64,000 bases of DNA from the NCBI RefSeq assembly GCF_017354985.1, contig NZ_CP071501.1, forward strand, positions 2,313,501 to 2,377,500, in the 5' to 3' direction. Source of the stretch: Shewanella cyperi. Its GTDB lineage: Bacteria > Pseudomonadota > Gammaproteobacteria > Enterobacterales > Shewanellaceae. Shown piece by piece: positions 1 through 8,611 of the stretch. The stretch's first letter is position 1; each line of letters begins with the position of its first letter. Below the pieces are notes generated by a model. That model was given only the letters and a program-made list of their open reading frames with translations. It had not been told where the DNA came from and made no database searches. The position numbers and the translations under genes are program-made.

Positions 1-1845
1 TTCGGCCTCCAGCAACCTCAGCCACTCGCGCATCAAGGATGAGCGGCCCTTGGGCGACATGATGCGATCGCCGGTCACCTTGAACGACGGACACATGGGC
101 GATGCCGTGCTGTAGTTAAAGCACAAGCCATTGCCGTTACAGTTCATCACATCGGGGAAGGACTCCCGTACCTTGACGGGGATTTGCCGGTCAAAACTGC
201 CGCGCTTGGTGCTGTCAACGTCATAACAGAGTGGGCCCTTGTCCCTTGGGGCCACCAGCTTGCCTGGATTGAGGCGATTGTCGGGATCAAACCAGCTCTT
301 GATGTCCTGCAGCACGCCGTAAAGTTCTTCACCAAACACCGCCGGACCATATTCACCGCGCACGCCCTTGCCATGCTCGCCCCACATCAGGCCGCCGTAC
401 TTCAGGGTCAGGGCGGCCACTTGATCCGACACGGTGCGGAGCAACTTTTCATCGGCGGGATCGCACATGTCCAGCGCCGGGCGCACATGCAGCACACCGG
501 CATCCACATGGCCAAACATGCCGTACTGCAACTTGTGGCTGTCGAGCAGGGCGCGAAACTCCATGATGAAGTCGGCCAGCTGCTCGGGCGGTACCGCAGT
601 GTCTTCGGCAAAGGCGATGGGCTTGCGACTGCCCTTGGTGGCGCCCAGCAGGCCCACGGCCTTTTTACGCATGGCGTAAATTTTCTCTATGCTGTCCTTG
701 TCATGGGTGGTCTGAAAACCCATCAGCCCACACTCGTTAGATGCTATCTGAGCGCTGAGCACAGCTTCCAACGCCGCCACCTTGGCGCTGACCTCATGGT
801 CTCCACCGGCGAACTCCACCATGTTGAGGCCTTCGATAATCTTGCCCGGCACATCCTGGATAAGATCTTTCACCGAGTGCCAGACTATGTCTTCGCGGGC
901 CAGGTTCAATACCTTGGAATCCACTGTCTCCACCACGGTTGCCTTGGCCTGCACCAAAGCCGGGGCGTGCCGCAGCGCCGACTCGAAGGAGTCGTACTTG
1001 ATATTGACCATGGCACGGCGCTTTGGCAGCGGAGTCAGGTTGAGTTTGGCCTCGGTGATCACCGCCAGGGTGCCTTCTGAGCCGGTAAGAATGCGGCTCA
1101 GGTCAAACTTGCTTAAGTTATCGTCCCAGACATGCTCAAGATCGTAACCGGTCAGAAACCGGTTAAGGCGCGGAAAACGCTTCAGGATAAGCTCACGTTT
1201 GTCACGGCATACCGCCGCCACCTTGGAGTGCAGGCCTGCTGAATCAATCGCCTCGGCAGACAGGGGCATGGTATCGAGCACAGTGCCGTCCACCAGCACG
1301 CTTTTAAGACCCAGCACATGATCGGAAGTCTTGCCATACACCAGGGAGCCGGCACCGGAGGCGTCGGTATTGATCATGCCGCCCACTGTGGCGCGGTTAG
1401 AGGTGGAAAGATCCGGGCTGAAAAAGAAGCCGTGGGGTCTTAAGGCGTCGTTGAAGGCATCTTTCACCAAACCGGCCTCAACCCGGGCCCAACCTTCCTC
1501 GGCATTGATTTCCAGCACCCGGTTCATGTAACGGGACAAATCCAGGATAAGCCCATGGGTCAAGGACTGGCCATTGGTACCAGTACCGCCGCCCCGGGGG
1601 CTGAATACCACTTCTCGGAATTGCTCCTGTGCCGCCAGCTGCATCACCTTTTGCACATCGGCCGTGCTCCTGGGATACAACACTGCCTGGGGCAAAAATT
1701 GGTATACCGAATTGTCAGTGGCCTGCACCAGACGGGCACTGTAGCGTTTGTCTATGTCGCCCTGAAAACCGCAATGGGACAAGGCATCGAGAAACGCAAG
1801 ATAGACGGGTTCCAGGGTTTGTTGATGTGAAAGCTGGGGTAACAT
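1..1845 (-). CDS. YdiJ-like FAD-binding / Fe-S dehydrogenase (3' end cut by window)
   Basis: Reading from an ATG at 1845, the minus strand stays open for 615 codons to base 1, so the C-terminus lies outside the window. Residues about 84-93 carry the FAD (PCMH-type) loop RGGGTGTNGQ, followed by an FAD-oxidase C-terminal region. Near residue 575 a ferredoxin-type segment starts (NCNGNGLC, then a later CPS). FAD domain plus Fe-S module is the layout of the roughly 1000-residue YdiJ family, whose members oxidise D-2-hydroxyacids (D-lactate or D-2-hydroxyglutarate) and pass electrons onward. The gene lies beside ppsA, and ydiJ is also near ppsA in E. coli. The substrate cannot be read from sequence. 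Confidence 0.9.
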   Translation of the reverse strand, partial: MLPQLSHQQTLEPVYLAFLDALSHCGFQGDIDKRYSARLVQATDNSVYQFLPQAVLYPRSTADVQKVMQLAAQEQFREVVFSPRGGGTGTNGQSLTHGLILDLSRYMNRVLEINAEEGWARVEAGLVKDAFNDALRPHGFFFSPDLSTSNRATVGGMINTDASGAGSLVYGKTSDHVLGLKSVLVDGTVLDTMPLSAEAIDSAGLHSKVAAVCRDKRELILKRFPRLNRFLTGYDLEHVWDDNLSKFDLSRILTGSEGTLAVITEAKLNLTPLPKRRAMVNIKYDSFESALRHAPALVQAKATVVETVDSKVLNLAREDIVWHSVKDLIQDVPGKIIEGLNMVEFAGGDHEVSAKVAALEAVLSAQIASNECGLMGFQTTHDKDSIEKIYAMRKKAVGLLGATKGSRKPIAFAEDTAVPPEQLADFIMEFRALLDSHKLQYGMFGHVDAGVLHVRPALDMCDPADEKLLRTVSDQVAALTLKYGGLMWGEHGKGVRGEYGPAVFGEELYGVLQDIKSWFDPDNRLNPGKLVAPRDKGPLCYDVDSTKRGSFDRQIPVKVRESFPDVMNCNGNGLCFNYSTASPMCPSFKVTGDRIMSPKGRSSLMREWLRLLEAE

Positions 1846-1891
1846 GAAGGGCTTCTGGTCGATTATTCTAGTTTCGGCATTATAAACAAAA

Positions 1892-1915
1892 AAAAGCCGC
1901 TAAAAAGCGGCTTTT
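1892..1915 (-). terminator. Rho-independent terminator of ppsA
   Basis: Stem AAAAGCCGC / GCGGCTTTT with a short loop. Read on the minus strand it is followed by a run of T (the A run at 1887-1895 on the + strand). It lies 21 bases past the ppsA stop and ahead of the YdiJ-like gene. Confidence 0.9.
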
Positions 1916-1935
1916 GTGACACAAAGGTAAATTGC

Positions 1936-4305
1936 TTAGCCGTGGGCTTCAGCCAGGTACAGCCAGGTGTCGATTACAGTGTCTGGGTTCAAAGACACAG
2001 TGTCTATGCCCTGCTCCACCAGCCAGGCGGCGAAGTCGGCATGATCCGATGGGCCCTGACCACAGATACCCACGTAGGCACCCTTGGCCTTGGCGGCCTT
2101 GATGGCCATGGCCAGCAGCGCTTTAACCGCTTCGTTACGCTCATCGAACAGGTGGCTGATGATGCCGGAGTCGCGGTCCAGACCCAGGGTCAGCTGAGTC
2201 AGGTCGTTGGAGCCGATGGAGAAACCATCGAAGTGCTCCAGGAACTTGTCTGCCAACAGGGCGTTGGATGGCAGTTCGCACATCATAATGACGCGCAGAC
2301 CGTCTTTACCACGCTCCAGACCTTCTTCCTTCAGCAGTTCAATCACCTGCTCGGCCTCACCCAGGGTGCGGACGAAGGGGATCATGATCTCAACGTTTTT
2401 CAGACCCATTTCGTTGCGAACGCGCTTGATGGCTTCACATTCCAGGGCGAAACAGTCACGGAAAGACTCGGAGATATAACGGCTGGCACCGCGGAAGCCC
2501 AACATGGGGTTCTCTTCCTCGGGCTCGTAGCGATCACCACCCACCAGGTTGGCGTACTCGTTTGACTTGAAGTCAGACATACGCACAATCACCTTTTTCG
2601 GATGGAAGGCGGCGGCTATGGTGGCAATACCTTCCACCAGACGGGCGATATAGTATTCAACGGGTGATTCGTAACCGGCGATCATCTCGTTGATTTCTTC
2701 CTGCAGCGCCGCATCCTGCTGATTGAATTCCAGCAACGCCTTGGGATGAATACCTATCATGCGGTTGATGATGAATTCCAGACGGGCCAGACCCACGCCC
2801 TCGTTTGGCAGACGGGCGAAGTCAAAGGCGCGGTCGGGGTTACCCACGTTCATCATTATCTTCATCGGCAGTGCGGGCATGGCATCCACACGGCTGGAAA
2901 CCACTTCAAACTCCTGCTTACCATCGTAGATGTAGCCTGTGTCGCCTTCGGCGCAGGATACGGTCACCATCTGGCCGTTTTGAATACGGTCGGTCACATC
3001 ACCACACCCCACAACGGCTGGCACGCCCAGTTCACGGGCGATGATGGCCGCGTGGCAGGTACGACCGCCACGGTTGGTGACGATGGCGCTGGCGCGCTTC
3101 ATGATGGGTTCCCAATCAGGGTCGGTCATGTCGGTCACCAGCACGTCGCCGGGTTGGATCTTGTCCATCTCGTCGATGGACTTCAGTACCTTGGCAACAC
3201 CGCTGCCGACCTTGTGACCAATGGCGCGACCTTCACAGATCACGGCGCCACGGCTCTTGAGGTGATAGCGCTCAATCAATTGTACGTCTTCACGTGAACG
3301 CACAGTCTCGGGACGGGCCTGTACTATATACAGCTTGCCGTCGTTGCCATCTTTGGCCCACTCGATGTCCATGGGACGACCGTAGTGCTTCTCGATGATC
3401 ATGGCCTGCTTGGCCAGTTCCATCACTTCGGCATCGCTGATGGAGAACTGGCGGCGGTTGGCCAGCTCAACGTCTTCAATCTTGACCTGCTTACCGTGTG
3501 AAAGATCGTCTGAGTAGACCATCTGGATAAGCTTGGAACCAATGTTGCGACGCACCACGGCCTGATGGCCTGAGGTCAGGGTTGGCTTGTGAACGTAGAA
3601 TTCGTCAGGGTTAACGGCGCCTTGCACCACCATTTCACCCAGACCGTAGGAAGAAGTCACAAACACCACATCGTCGTTACCGGATTCGGTGTCTATGGTG
3701 AACATTACGCCTGAAGCGGCCTTGTCGGAGCGTACCATGCGCTGCACGCCGGCAGACAGGGCAACACCGCGGTGATCGTAGCCCTGGTGCACGCGGTAGG
3801 AGATGGCGCGATCGTTAAACAGTGAAGCAAACACGTGCTTGATGGCCACCAGCACGGCATCGTAACCCTTAACGTTCAGGAAGGTTTCCTGCTGACCGGC
3901 GAAAGAGGCATCGGGCATGTCTTCGGCGGTTGCGGAAGAACGTACCGCAAAGGACGCGTCTGTGGTCTCGGCTGACAGCTTGTTGTAGGCCTCATGGATG
4001 GCCTGCTCGAGTTCGGGTTGGAATGGGGTTTCAATCACCCATTGTCTGATCTGTGCACCCACTTTTGCCAGTGCATTGACATCGTCGACGTCCAGAGTGT
4101 CAAGAATGTCATAAATCTTCTGGTTAACTCCACTTTGCTCAAGAAACTCATTGAACGCATGAGCCGTGGTCGCAAAGCCGCCAGGTACTTGAACGCCGGC
4201 ATTGGCCAGATTGCTTATCATCTCGCCAAGAGAGGCATTTTTACCGCCAACCTTGTTGACGTCGCCCATGCCTAATTCCTGATACCAGAGTACATATTGC
4301 TGCAC
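1936..4305 (-). CDS. ppsA: Phosphoenolpyruvate synthase
   Basis: 789 residues, the usual length for pyruvate, water dikinase. It makes PEP from pyruvate and ATP in gluconeogenesis. The order is the N-terminal nucleotide-binding domain (ending near IVQARPETV), the mobile phosphohistidine domain with [14 protein letters not shown], and the PEP-binding TIM barrel ending with [13 protein letters not shown] and its catalytic Cys. The start is GTG, with GGAGA seven bases upstream; the ATG at codon 13 lies too far inside. It is divergent from ppsR, whose product switches it on and off. A HexR-like palindrome lies in the shared 124-bp promoter region. Confidence 0.98.
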   Translation of the reverse strand: MQQYVLWYQELGMGDVNKVGGKNASLGEMISNLANAGVQVPGGFATTAHAFNEFLEQSGVNQKIYDILDTLDVDDVNALAKVGAQIRQWVIETPFQPELEQAIHEAYNKLSAETTDASFAVRSSATAEDMPDASFAGQQETFLNVKGYDAVLVAIKHVFASLFNDRAISYRVHQGYDHRGVALSAGVQRMVRSDKAASGVMFTIDTESGNDDVVFVTSSYGLGEMVVQGAVNPDEFYVHKPTLTSGHQAVVRRNIGSKLIQMVYSDDLSHGKQVKIEDVELANRRQFSISDAEVMELAKQAMIIEKHYGRPMDIEWAKDGNDGKLYIVQARPETVRSREDVQLIERYHLKSRGAVICEGRAIGHKVGSGVAKVLKSIDEMDKIQPGDVLVTDMTDPDWEPIMKRASAIVTNRGGRTCHAAIIARELGVPAVVGCGDVTDRIQNGQMVTVSCAEGDTGYIYDGKQEFEVVSSRVDAMPALPMKIMMNVGNPDRAFDFARLPNEGVGLARLEFIINRMIGIHPKALLEFNQQDAALQEEINEMIAGYESPVEYYIARLVEGIATIAAAFHPKKVIVRMSDFKSNEYANLVGGDRYEPEEENPMLGFRGASRYISESFRDCFALECEAIKRVRNEMGLKNVEIMIPFVRTLGEAEQVIELLKEEGLERGKDGLRVIMMCELPSNALLADKFLEHFDGFSIGSNDLTQLTLGLDRDSGIISHLFDERNEAVKALLAMAIKAAKAKGAYVGICGQGPSDHADFAAWLVEQGIDTVSLNPDTVIDTWLYLAEAHG

Positions 4306-4401
4306 TGTTCTATCTCCGCAAGTTTATTTAAGTGGCCCCTTCACACGAGGGCAGCGGCATTTTACACTTCGGCAGGGTTAGCGTAAATCTATAATTTTCT
4401 T

Positions 4402-4416
4402 TGTAATTTTATTACT
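4402..4416. promoter_or_regulatory. Candidate HexR operator between ppsA and ppsR
   Basis: TGTAATTTTATTACT has arms GTAAT/ATTAC around TTT, close to the HexR pattern TGTAAT-nnn-ATTACA (one mismatch at the end). It lies 97 bases upstream of the ppsA start and 14 bases before the ppsR ATG. HexR is reported to control central carbon genes including ppsA in Shewanella. The assignment here rests on the motif and position only. Confidence 0.55.
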
Positions 4417-4429
4417 ACATGGGGTAAGT

Positions 4430-5242
4430 ATGGCTCGTAAAGTTTTCTACATTTCCGACGGAACCGCGATCACGGCCGAGGTGTTCGGTCACGCGGTACT
4501 TTCACAATTTCCGATGGAATTTGAAGCGCTTACCATCCCATTTGTCGAAACTATCAACAGGGCCGAGGCGGTAAAAAAGCAGATCAATGATAGTTTTATT
4601 ACGACAGGGGAACGCCCTCTGGTATTTCATTCCATAGTTAACGCCGATATCCGCGACATCATCTATTCCAGTGAAGGCCTGGATTACGACTTTCTCAACA
4701 CCTTCGTGGCACCGCTGGAGCAACAACTGGGGGTCAGCGCCAAGCCGGTCACACACAGAACCCACGGTAAGGCCAATCACAGCTACGAAGCCAGGATAGA
4801 TGCCATCAACTTCGCCATGGAAAATGATGATGGCCAGACCCTCAAACACATGGACAAGGCCGACCTTATCCTGCTCGGCGTATCCCGCTGCGGTAAAACC
4901 CCGTCGAGCCTGTATCTGTCAATGCAATTCGGTATCAAGGCGGCCAACTACCCCTTTACCGAAGATGATATGGATAACCTCAAGTTGCCCGAGGCGCTTA
5001 AGCGCAACAAGCACAAGCTGTTTGGCCTGACCATAGATCCGGTGCGCTTGCATGAAATCCGCCAGAGCCGGATGGAAAACAGCCGCTATTCTTCCCTGCG
5101 CCAGTGTCGACTTGAGGTTAAGGAAGTGGAAATGCTGTTCAAACGTGAACGCATCCCCTATATCGACACCACCAACCACTCGGTGGAAGAGATCTCCACC
5201 AAGATCATCGATGTCACCGGACTCGAACGGCATATGTTCTGA
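4430..5242 (+). CDS. ppsR: PEP synthase regulatory protein (bifunctional kinase/pyrophosphorylase)
   Basis: 270 residues of the DUF299/PSRP family. These proteins inactivate PEP synthase by ADP-dependent phosphorylation of a threonine and reactivate it by Pi-dependent dephosphorylation. The N-terminal [15 protein letters not shown] signature and the P-loop-like GVSRCGKT at residues 150-157 are both present. It is divergent from ppsA, its target, as in E. coli (ppsA/ppsR/aroH). GGGGTAAG lies just before the ATG and acts as ribosome binding site. Length and motifs are complete. Confidence 0.97.
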   Translation: MARKVFYISDGTAITAEVFGHAVLSQFPMEFEALTIPFVETINRAEAVKKQINDSFITTGERPLVFHSIVNADIRDIIYSSEGLDYDFLNTFVAPLEQQLGVSAKPVTHRTHGKANHSYEARIDAINFAMENDDGQTLKHMDKADLILLGVSRCGKTPSSLYLSMQFGIKAANYPFTEDDMDNLKLPEALKRNKHKLFGLTIDPVRLHEIRQSRMENSRYSSLRQCRLEVKEVEMLFKRERIPYIDTTNHSVEEISTKIIDVTGLERHMF

Positions 5243-5343
5243 TAGTGCAAGGGATTTCCATTTCAGATCTAACTTAAATCAATTTCATTGCACGGTTGTC
5301 GATAAATGCAGCAATTGCCGCTGTGCAGCGAAACACTATTGGT

Positions 5344-5349
5344 TATAAT
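5344..5349 (+). promoter_or_regulatory. Promoter -10 of DAHP synthase gene
   Basis: TATAAT, 46 bases before the DAHP synthase ATG, in the context GGTTATAATCCGGTTC. An almost identical string, GGCTATAATCCGGCTC, precedes the thioesterase at 6687. The -35 is weak. Confidence 0.5.
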
Positions 5350-5394
5350 CCGGTTCAATCCAGCGATAAGCCCGCACGAATACCGGTATGATGA

Positions 5395-6462
5395 ATGACC
5401 ATTAAAACAGACGAACTGCGAACATCCCTTCTTTGTAAAGTTATTTCACCCGCCCAATTGGCGTCTGAATATCCTCTGACCCAGGAAGCGGCCGATTATC
5501 TGGTGGCCCAGCGCCGCGAGGTGGAAGCCATACTGACAGGTGAAGATCAGCGCCTGTTGGTGGTTATCGGCCCCTGCTCCATCCATGACACCAAGGCGGC
5601 ACTGGAATACGCCGGTCGTCTGGCGAAGCTGCACCATGAGCTTAAAGAGGATCTGTGCATCCTGATGCGGGTGTATTTTGAAAAGCCGCGGACCATAGTG
5701 GGCTGGAAGGGATTGATTTCAGATCCGGATCTCGACGGCAGTTTCAGTCCCAACAAGGGCCTGCGTCTGGCGCGGCAGTTGCTGCAGCAGATAACCGAAC
5801 TCAAGCTGCCCATCGCCACCGAGTTCCTCGACATGGTCAACGGTCAGTATATTGCCGATCTCATCACCTGGGGCGCCATCGGTGCCCGCACCACCGAAAG
5901 TCAGGTACACAGGGAAATGGCTTCGGCCCTCTCCTGCCCCGTGGGCTTCAAGAACGGTACCGACGGCAACATCAGTATCGCCGTGGACGCAGTGCGTGCT
6001 GCCAAGGTGCCGCACATCTTCTACTCGCCGGACAAGGATGGCGCCATGGCGGTGTACCGCACCCATGGTAACCCATACGGCCACATCATTCTGCGCGGTG
6101 GCAAGGCCCCCAACTACAGTGCCGAGCATGTGAATGACGCCAAGCAAAAGCTGGAGTCCGTTGGCATCAACACAGGTCTGGTGGTGGATTTCAGCCACGG
6201 CAACAGTCAGAAACAGCACAAGCGCCAGCTGGACGTGGCCAAGGACATAATGGCACAGCTGCGCAGTGGCTCCACGGCCATCGCCGGCATCATGGCCGAA
6301 AGTTTCCTGGAAGAAGGTAATCAGGCGGTCAAAGCCGGTGAGCCCCTGTGCTATGGCAAGAGCATCACCGATGCCTGTCTGCACTGGGAAGATTCCGAAC
6401 AGTTGTTGCGGGAGTTGGCAGCTGCGGTGCGCGATCGCCGCGCCCTGTTGGCCAAACGCTGA
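5395..6462 (+). CDS. aroH: 3-deoxy-7-phosphoheptulonate (DAHP) synthase, class I
   Basis: 355 residues, typical of the AroF/G/H family. It condenses PEP with erythrose-4-phosphate, the first step of aromatic amino acid synthesis. Visible signatures are VVIGPCSIHD (metal and PEP binding), EKPRTIVGWKG, GARTTESQVHRE and VVDFSHGNSQK. The symbol follows the ppsA-ppsR-aroH gene order of E. coli. Which aromatic acid inhibits the enzyme cannot be told from sequence here, so aroG or aroF remain possible names. The PEP substrate links it to its ppsA neighbour. Confidence 0.9.
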   Translation: MTIKTDELRTSLLCKVISPAQLASEYPLTQEAADYLVAQRREVEAILTGEDQRLLVVIGPCSIHDTKAALEYAGRLAKLHHELKEDLCILMRVYFEKPRTIVGWKGLISDPDLDGSFSPNKGLRLARQLLQQITELKLPIATEFLDMVNGQYIADLITWGAIGARTTESQVHREMASALSCPVGFKNGTDGNISIAVDAVRAAKVPHIFYSPDKDGAMAVYRTHGNPYGHIILRGGKAPNYSAEHVNDAKQKLESVGINTGLVVDFSHGNSQKQHKRQLDVAKDIMAQLRSGSTAIAGIMAESFLEEGNQAVKAGEPLCYGKSITDACLHWEDSEQLLRELAAAVRDRRALLAKR

Positions 6463-6477
6463 GTACCGTGTTTTCCG

Positions 6478-6535
6478 AACCCGGCTTTCAGCGCCGGGTT
6501 TCCTTGAAAAGGCTCCGACATTCGGGGCTTTTTTG
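6478..6535 (+). terminator. Double hairpin terminator after DAHP synthase
   Basis: Two hairpins in series. The first has AACCCGGC/GCCGGGTT arms (6478-6500). The second (6508-6535) has arms AAGGCTCCGA/TCGGGGCTT with one bulge and ends in six T. Confidence 0.75.
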
Positions 6536-6686
6536 TTTTCCGCTTTGTTCCCCTTATCGGAGGTAAAGTTAACAGCCTGTAACCCGACAATGACCCGGGT
6601 GTAACAGAATAACCATGGCGATGTAAAACCTGCGCCAAGCGGGCAAATTTCGGCCAGAATCGCTATTTATTGGCCACCCGGATGGC

Positions 6687-6692
6687 TATAAT
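6687..6692 (+). promoter_or_regulatory. Promoter -10 of acyl-CoA thioesterase gene
   Basis: TATAAT in the context GGCTATAATCCGGCTC, 36 bases before the ATG at 6728. It matches the DAHP synthase promoter over 14 of 16 bases. Confidence 0.5.
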
Positions 6693-6727
6693 CCGGCTCC
6701 TTTTTCAGCTCAAGCCGCAGGTTGCCC

Positions 6728-7162
6728 ATGTCCCCCACAGAAACCGTCTCCACCCTGTCCGACGCCATGCTCGCACGCATCGAACAATCCGAAGCCCGGG
6801 TGATCAAGGCGGTATTTCCGTCCATCACCAATCATCACAACACCCTGTTCGGTGGTGAAGCCCTCGCCTGGATGGATGAAACTGCCTTTATTGCCGCCAC
6901 CCGCTTTTGCCGCAAAACCCTGGTCACTGTGAGTTCCGACCGCATCGACTTCAACAAGGCCATTCCGGCCGGCAGCCTGGCGGAACTGGTAGCCCGGGTG
7001 ATCCACGTGGGCAATACCTCACTCAAGGTGGAAGTGAATATCTATATTGAGGACATGTATCAGGACAGACGCGAGCATGCCATCCGCGGCGTCTTTACCT
7101 TTGTGGCCATTGATGACCAGCGGCAACCTACCCGGGTGTGGCTGGAGCCCCAAGCCAGTTAG
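6728..7162 (+). CDS. Acyl-CoA thioesterase, hotdog fold
   Basis: 144 residues. The hotdog signature NTLFGGEALAWMDETAFIAA lies near residues 38-57, as in the YciA/acyl-CoA hydrolase family that cleaves acyl-CoA to free acid and CoA. The ATG at 6728 is preferred to an in-frame TTG at 6722, although the ribosome binding site is weak. The gene stands alone between the DAHP synthase terminator and crbR. Its stop codon overlaps the 7159-7174 palindrome. Chain-length preference is unknown. Confidence 0.9.
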   Translation: MSPTETVSTLSDAMLARIEQSEARVIKAVFPSITNHHNTLFGGEALAWMDETAFIAATRFCRKTLVTVSSDRIDFNKAIPAGSLAELVARVIHVGNTSLKVEVNIYIEDMYQDRREHAIRGVFTFVAIDDQRQPTRVWLEPQAS

Positions 7163-7174
7163 ACTTTAGTCTAA
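7159..7174. promoter_or_regulatory. TTAGACT-TT-AGTCTAA operator upstream of crbR
   Basis: Perfect 7-bp inverted arms around TT, 118 bases before the crbR start. The same geometry recurs between crbS and acs (12140) and before the acyl-CoA ligase (45328). It is not GC-rich and has no T run, so it is not a terminator of the thioesterase it overlaps. Binding by CrbR is inferred. Confidence 0.55.
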
Positions 7175-7291
7175 TCCCCCGCTAATCAAGGGTATTTGTC
7201 GATTGGCGGGGTAATAAAGCGGTAGGAACCGGCATTACTTTTCTGCTACATTGGCTTATCTTCACGTGCAACCAAGATAACCATAAACGCC

Positions 7292-7954
7292 ATGAAGCTC
7301 GAAAATCTGAATGTCATCATAGCCGACGACCACCCGCTGTTCCGCAACGCCCTGCGCCAGGCACTCTCAAGTGCCTTTGCCGACACCCGTTGGTTTGAAG
7401 CCGACAGCGCCGAGGCGCTGCAAACCTTGCTGGACCAGGACGCCGAGTCCTACGATTTGGTGCTGCTGGACCTGCAAATGCCGGGGGCCCACGGCTATTC
7501 CACCCTGATCCATCTGCGGGCCCACTATCCCGAATTGCCTGTGGTGGTGATTTCTGCCCATGAGGATGTTCAGACCATCAGCCGTGCCATCCACTATGGC
7601 AGCGCCGGTTTTATTCCCAAATCAGCCTCCATGGATACCCTCACCGAGGCCATGACCTCAGTGCTGTACGGTGATATCTGGCTGCCGGAGGGCATAGAAC
7701 TGATAGCCCTGGATGAGAGTGGCACGGATCAAACCGCAGGTAAGCTGGCTGAGCTGACGCCCCAGCAGTACAAGGTGCTGCAGATGTTTGCCGAAGGCTT
7801 GCTGAACAAACAGATAGCCTATGATTTGGGCGTGTCCGAAGCCACCATCAAGGCCCACGCCACCGCCATTTTCAGAAAGCTCGGGGTTCGCAACCGCACC
7901 CAGGCGGTCATCGCCCTGCAGCAGCTGGAAATGGATAAGGTCGAATTAAATTGA
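7292..7954 (+). CDS. crbR: LuxR-type response regulator CrbR
   Basis: 220 residues. The N-terminal receiver has acidic D12-D13, phospho-acceptor D60 (VLLDLQMPG) and K110 (FIPKS). The C-terminal LuxR/FixJ helix-turn-helix lies near 155-212 (LTPQQYKVLQMFAEG... KLGVRNRTQAV). In Vibrio and Pseudomonas, CrbR is activated by the transporter-like kinase CrbS and turns on acs, allowing acetate uptake and use. crbS and acs lie just downstream here, which makes the assignment strong. It probably autoregulates through the palindrome at 7159. Confidence 0.88.
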   Translation: MKLENLNVIIADDHPLFRNALRQALSSAFADTRWFEADSAEALQTLLDQDAESYDLVLLDLQMPGAHGYSTLIHLRAHYPELPVVVISAHEDVQTISRAIHYGSAGFIPKSASMDTLTEAMTSVLYGDIWLPEGIELIALDESGTDQTAGKLAELTPQQYKVLQMFAEGLLNKQIAYDLGVSEATIKAHATAIFRKLGVRNRTQAVIALQQLEMDKVELN

Positions 7955-7960
7955 AACCCG

Positions 7961-7978
7961 CGCCTGCAAATGCAGGCG
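7961..7978 (+). terminator. Hairpin downstream of crbR
   Basis: Perfect stem CGCCTGCA / TGCAGGCG with an AA loop, 7 bases after the crbR stop. The following T tract is poor (TGTTCTTA), so it may be a weak terminator or may shield the ends of the convergent transcripts. Confidence 0.55.
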
Positions 7979-7991
7979 TGTTCTTATCTGC

Positions 7992-8534
7992 TCAGCGACT
8001 GCGCTGAAACTTAAGCACAAACTTGTCCAACTCATTGGCGAAGGCCTGCCTGTCGGCCTGGCTCAACTTGGGGCTGCCGCCGGTATCGACGCCGCTGGCC
8101 CGCATGGTATCGAGAAAATCCCGCATATTCAGCCGGGCGCGGACGTTGTCCCGGGTCAAGAGCTCACCGCGGCTGTTTAGGGCAAAAGCGCCCTTGTCTA
8201 TTACCTCCGCCGCCAGCGGAATATCGTTGCTTATCACCAGATCACCGGCATTTACGCGCCTGACTATCTCATTGTCGGCCACATCAAAGCCCTTGGGCAC
8301 CTGCAGGCAACGAATGGAGGCGGCACCTGTGATCCGCAGCGCCTGATTGGCGACAAAGGTCACCACTATGCCGCTGCGAAAGGCCGCGCGCACCAGCATC
8401 TCGCGGATAACCACGGGGCAGGCATCGGCATCGACCCAAATTTGCACCGGCTCATGGGCTTCTTGGGTATGAGCTTCCTGAGTACGGTGTTCTTGGCCAT
8501 CGGCTTTGGGGGTAGGGTTGTCCACCACTGTCAT
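7992..8534 (-). CDS. YaiI/YqxD (UPF0178, DUF188) family protein
   Basis: 180 residues. The core from residue 31 reads [16 protein letters not shown], with later [15 protein letters not shown] and [19 protein letters not shown], all UPF0178 hallmarks. The family has a PIN-like fold with clustered Asp residues and no established reaction. The first 28 residues are an extra, polar extension containing a [11 protein letters not shown] repeat; typical members start near the IWVDADACP strand. AAGGAT before the ATG at 8534 supports this start. It lies 77 bases downstream of crbS on the same strand. Confidence 0.88.
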   Translation of the reverse strand: MTVVDNPTPKADGQEHRTQEAHTQEAHEPVQIWVDADACPVVIREMLVRAAFRSGIVVTFVANQALRITGAASIRCLQVPKGFDVADNEIVRRVNAGDLVISNDIPLAAEVIDKGAFALNSRGELLTRDNVRARLNMRDFLDTMRASGVDTGGSPKLSQADRQAFANELDKFVLKFQRSR

Positions 8535-8556
8535 CTTAATCCTTATTCCAGTTCAG

Positions 8557-8576
8557 GCGCCGGACACATCCGGCGC
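8557..8576 (-). terminator. GC hairpin between crbS and the UPF0178 gene
   Basis: GCGCCGGA/TCCGGCGC stem of 8 bp with loop CACA, placed after the crbS stop and before the next gene's ribosome binding site. No T run follows, so attenuation rather than full termination is likely. Confidence 0.4.
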
Positions 8577-8611
8577 GCCTTTATACCTTGCCGTTACGCA
8601 GGGAGCAAGCC

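Noticed and set aside
184..1080. Long + strand open frame of 298 codons
   Set aside because: It is the antisense shadow of the YdiJ-like dehydrogenase, which has clear FAD and Fe-S motifs on the minus strand.
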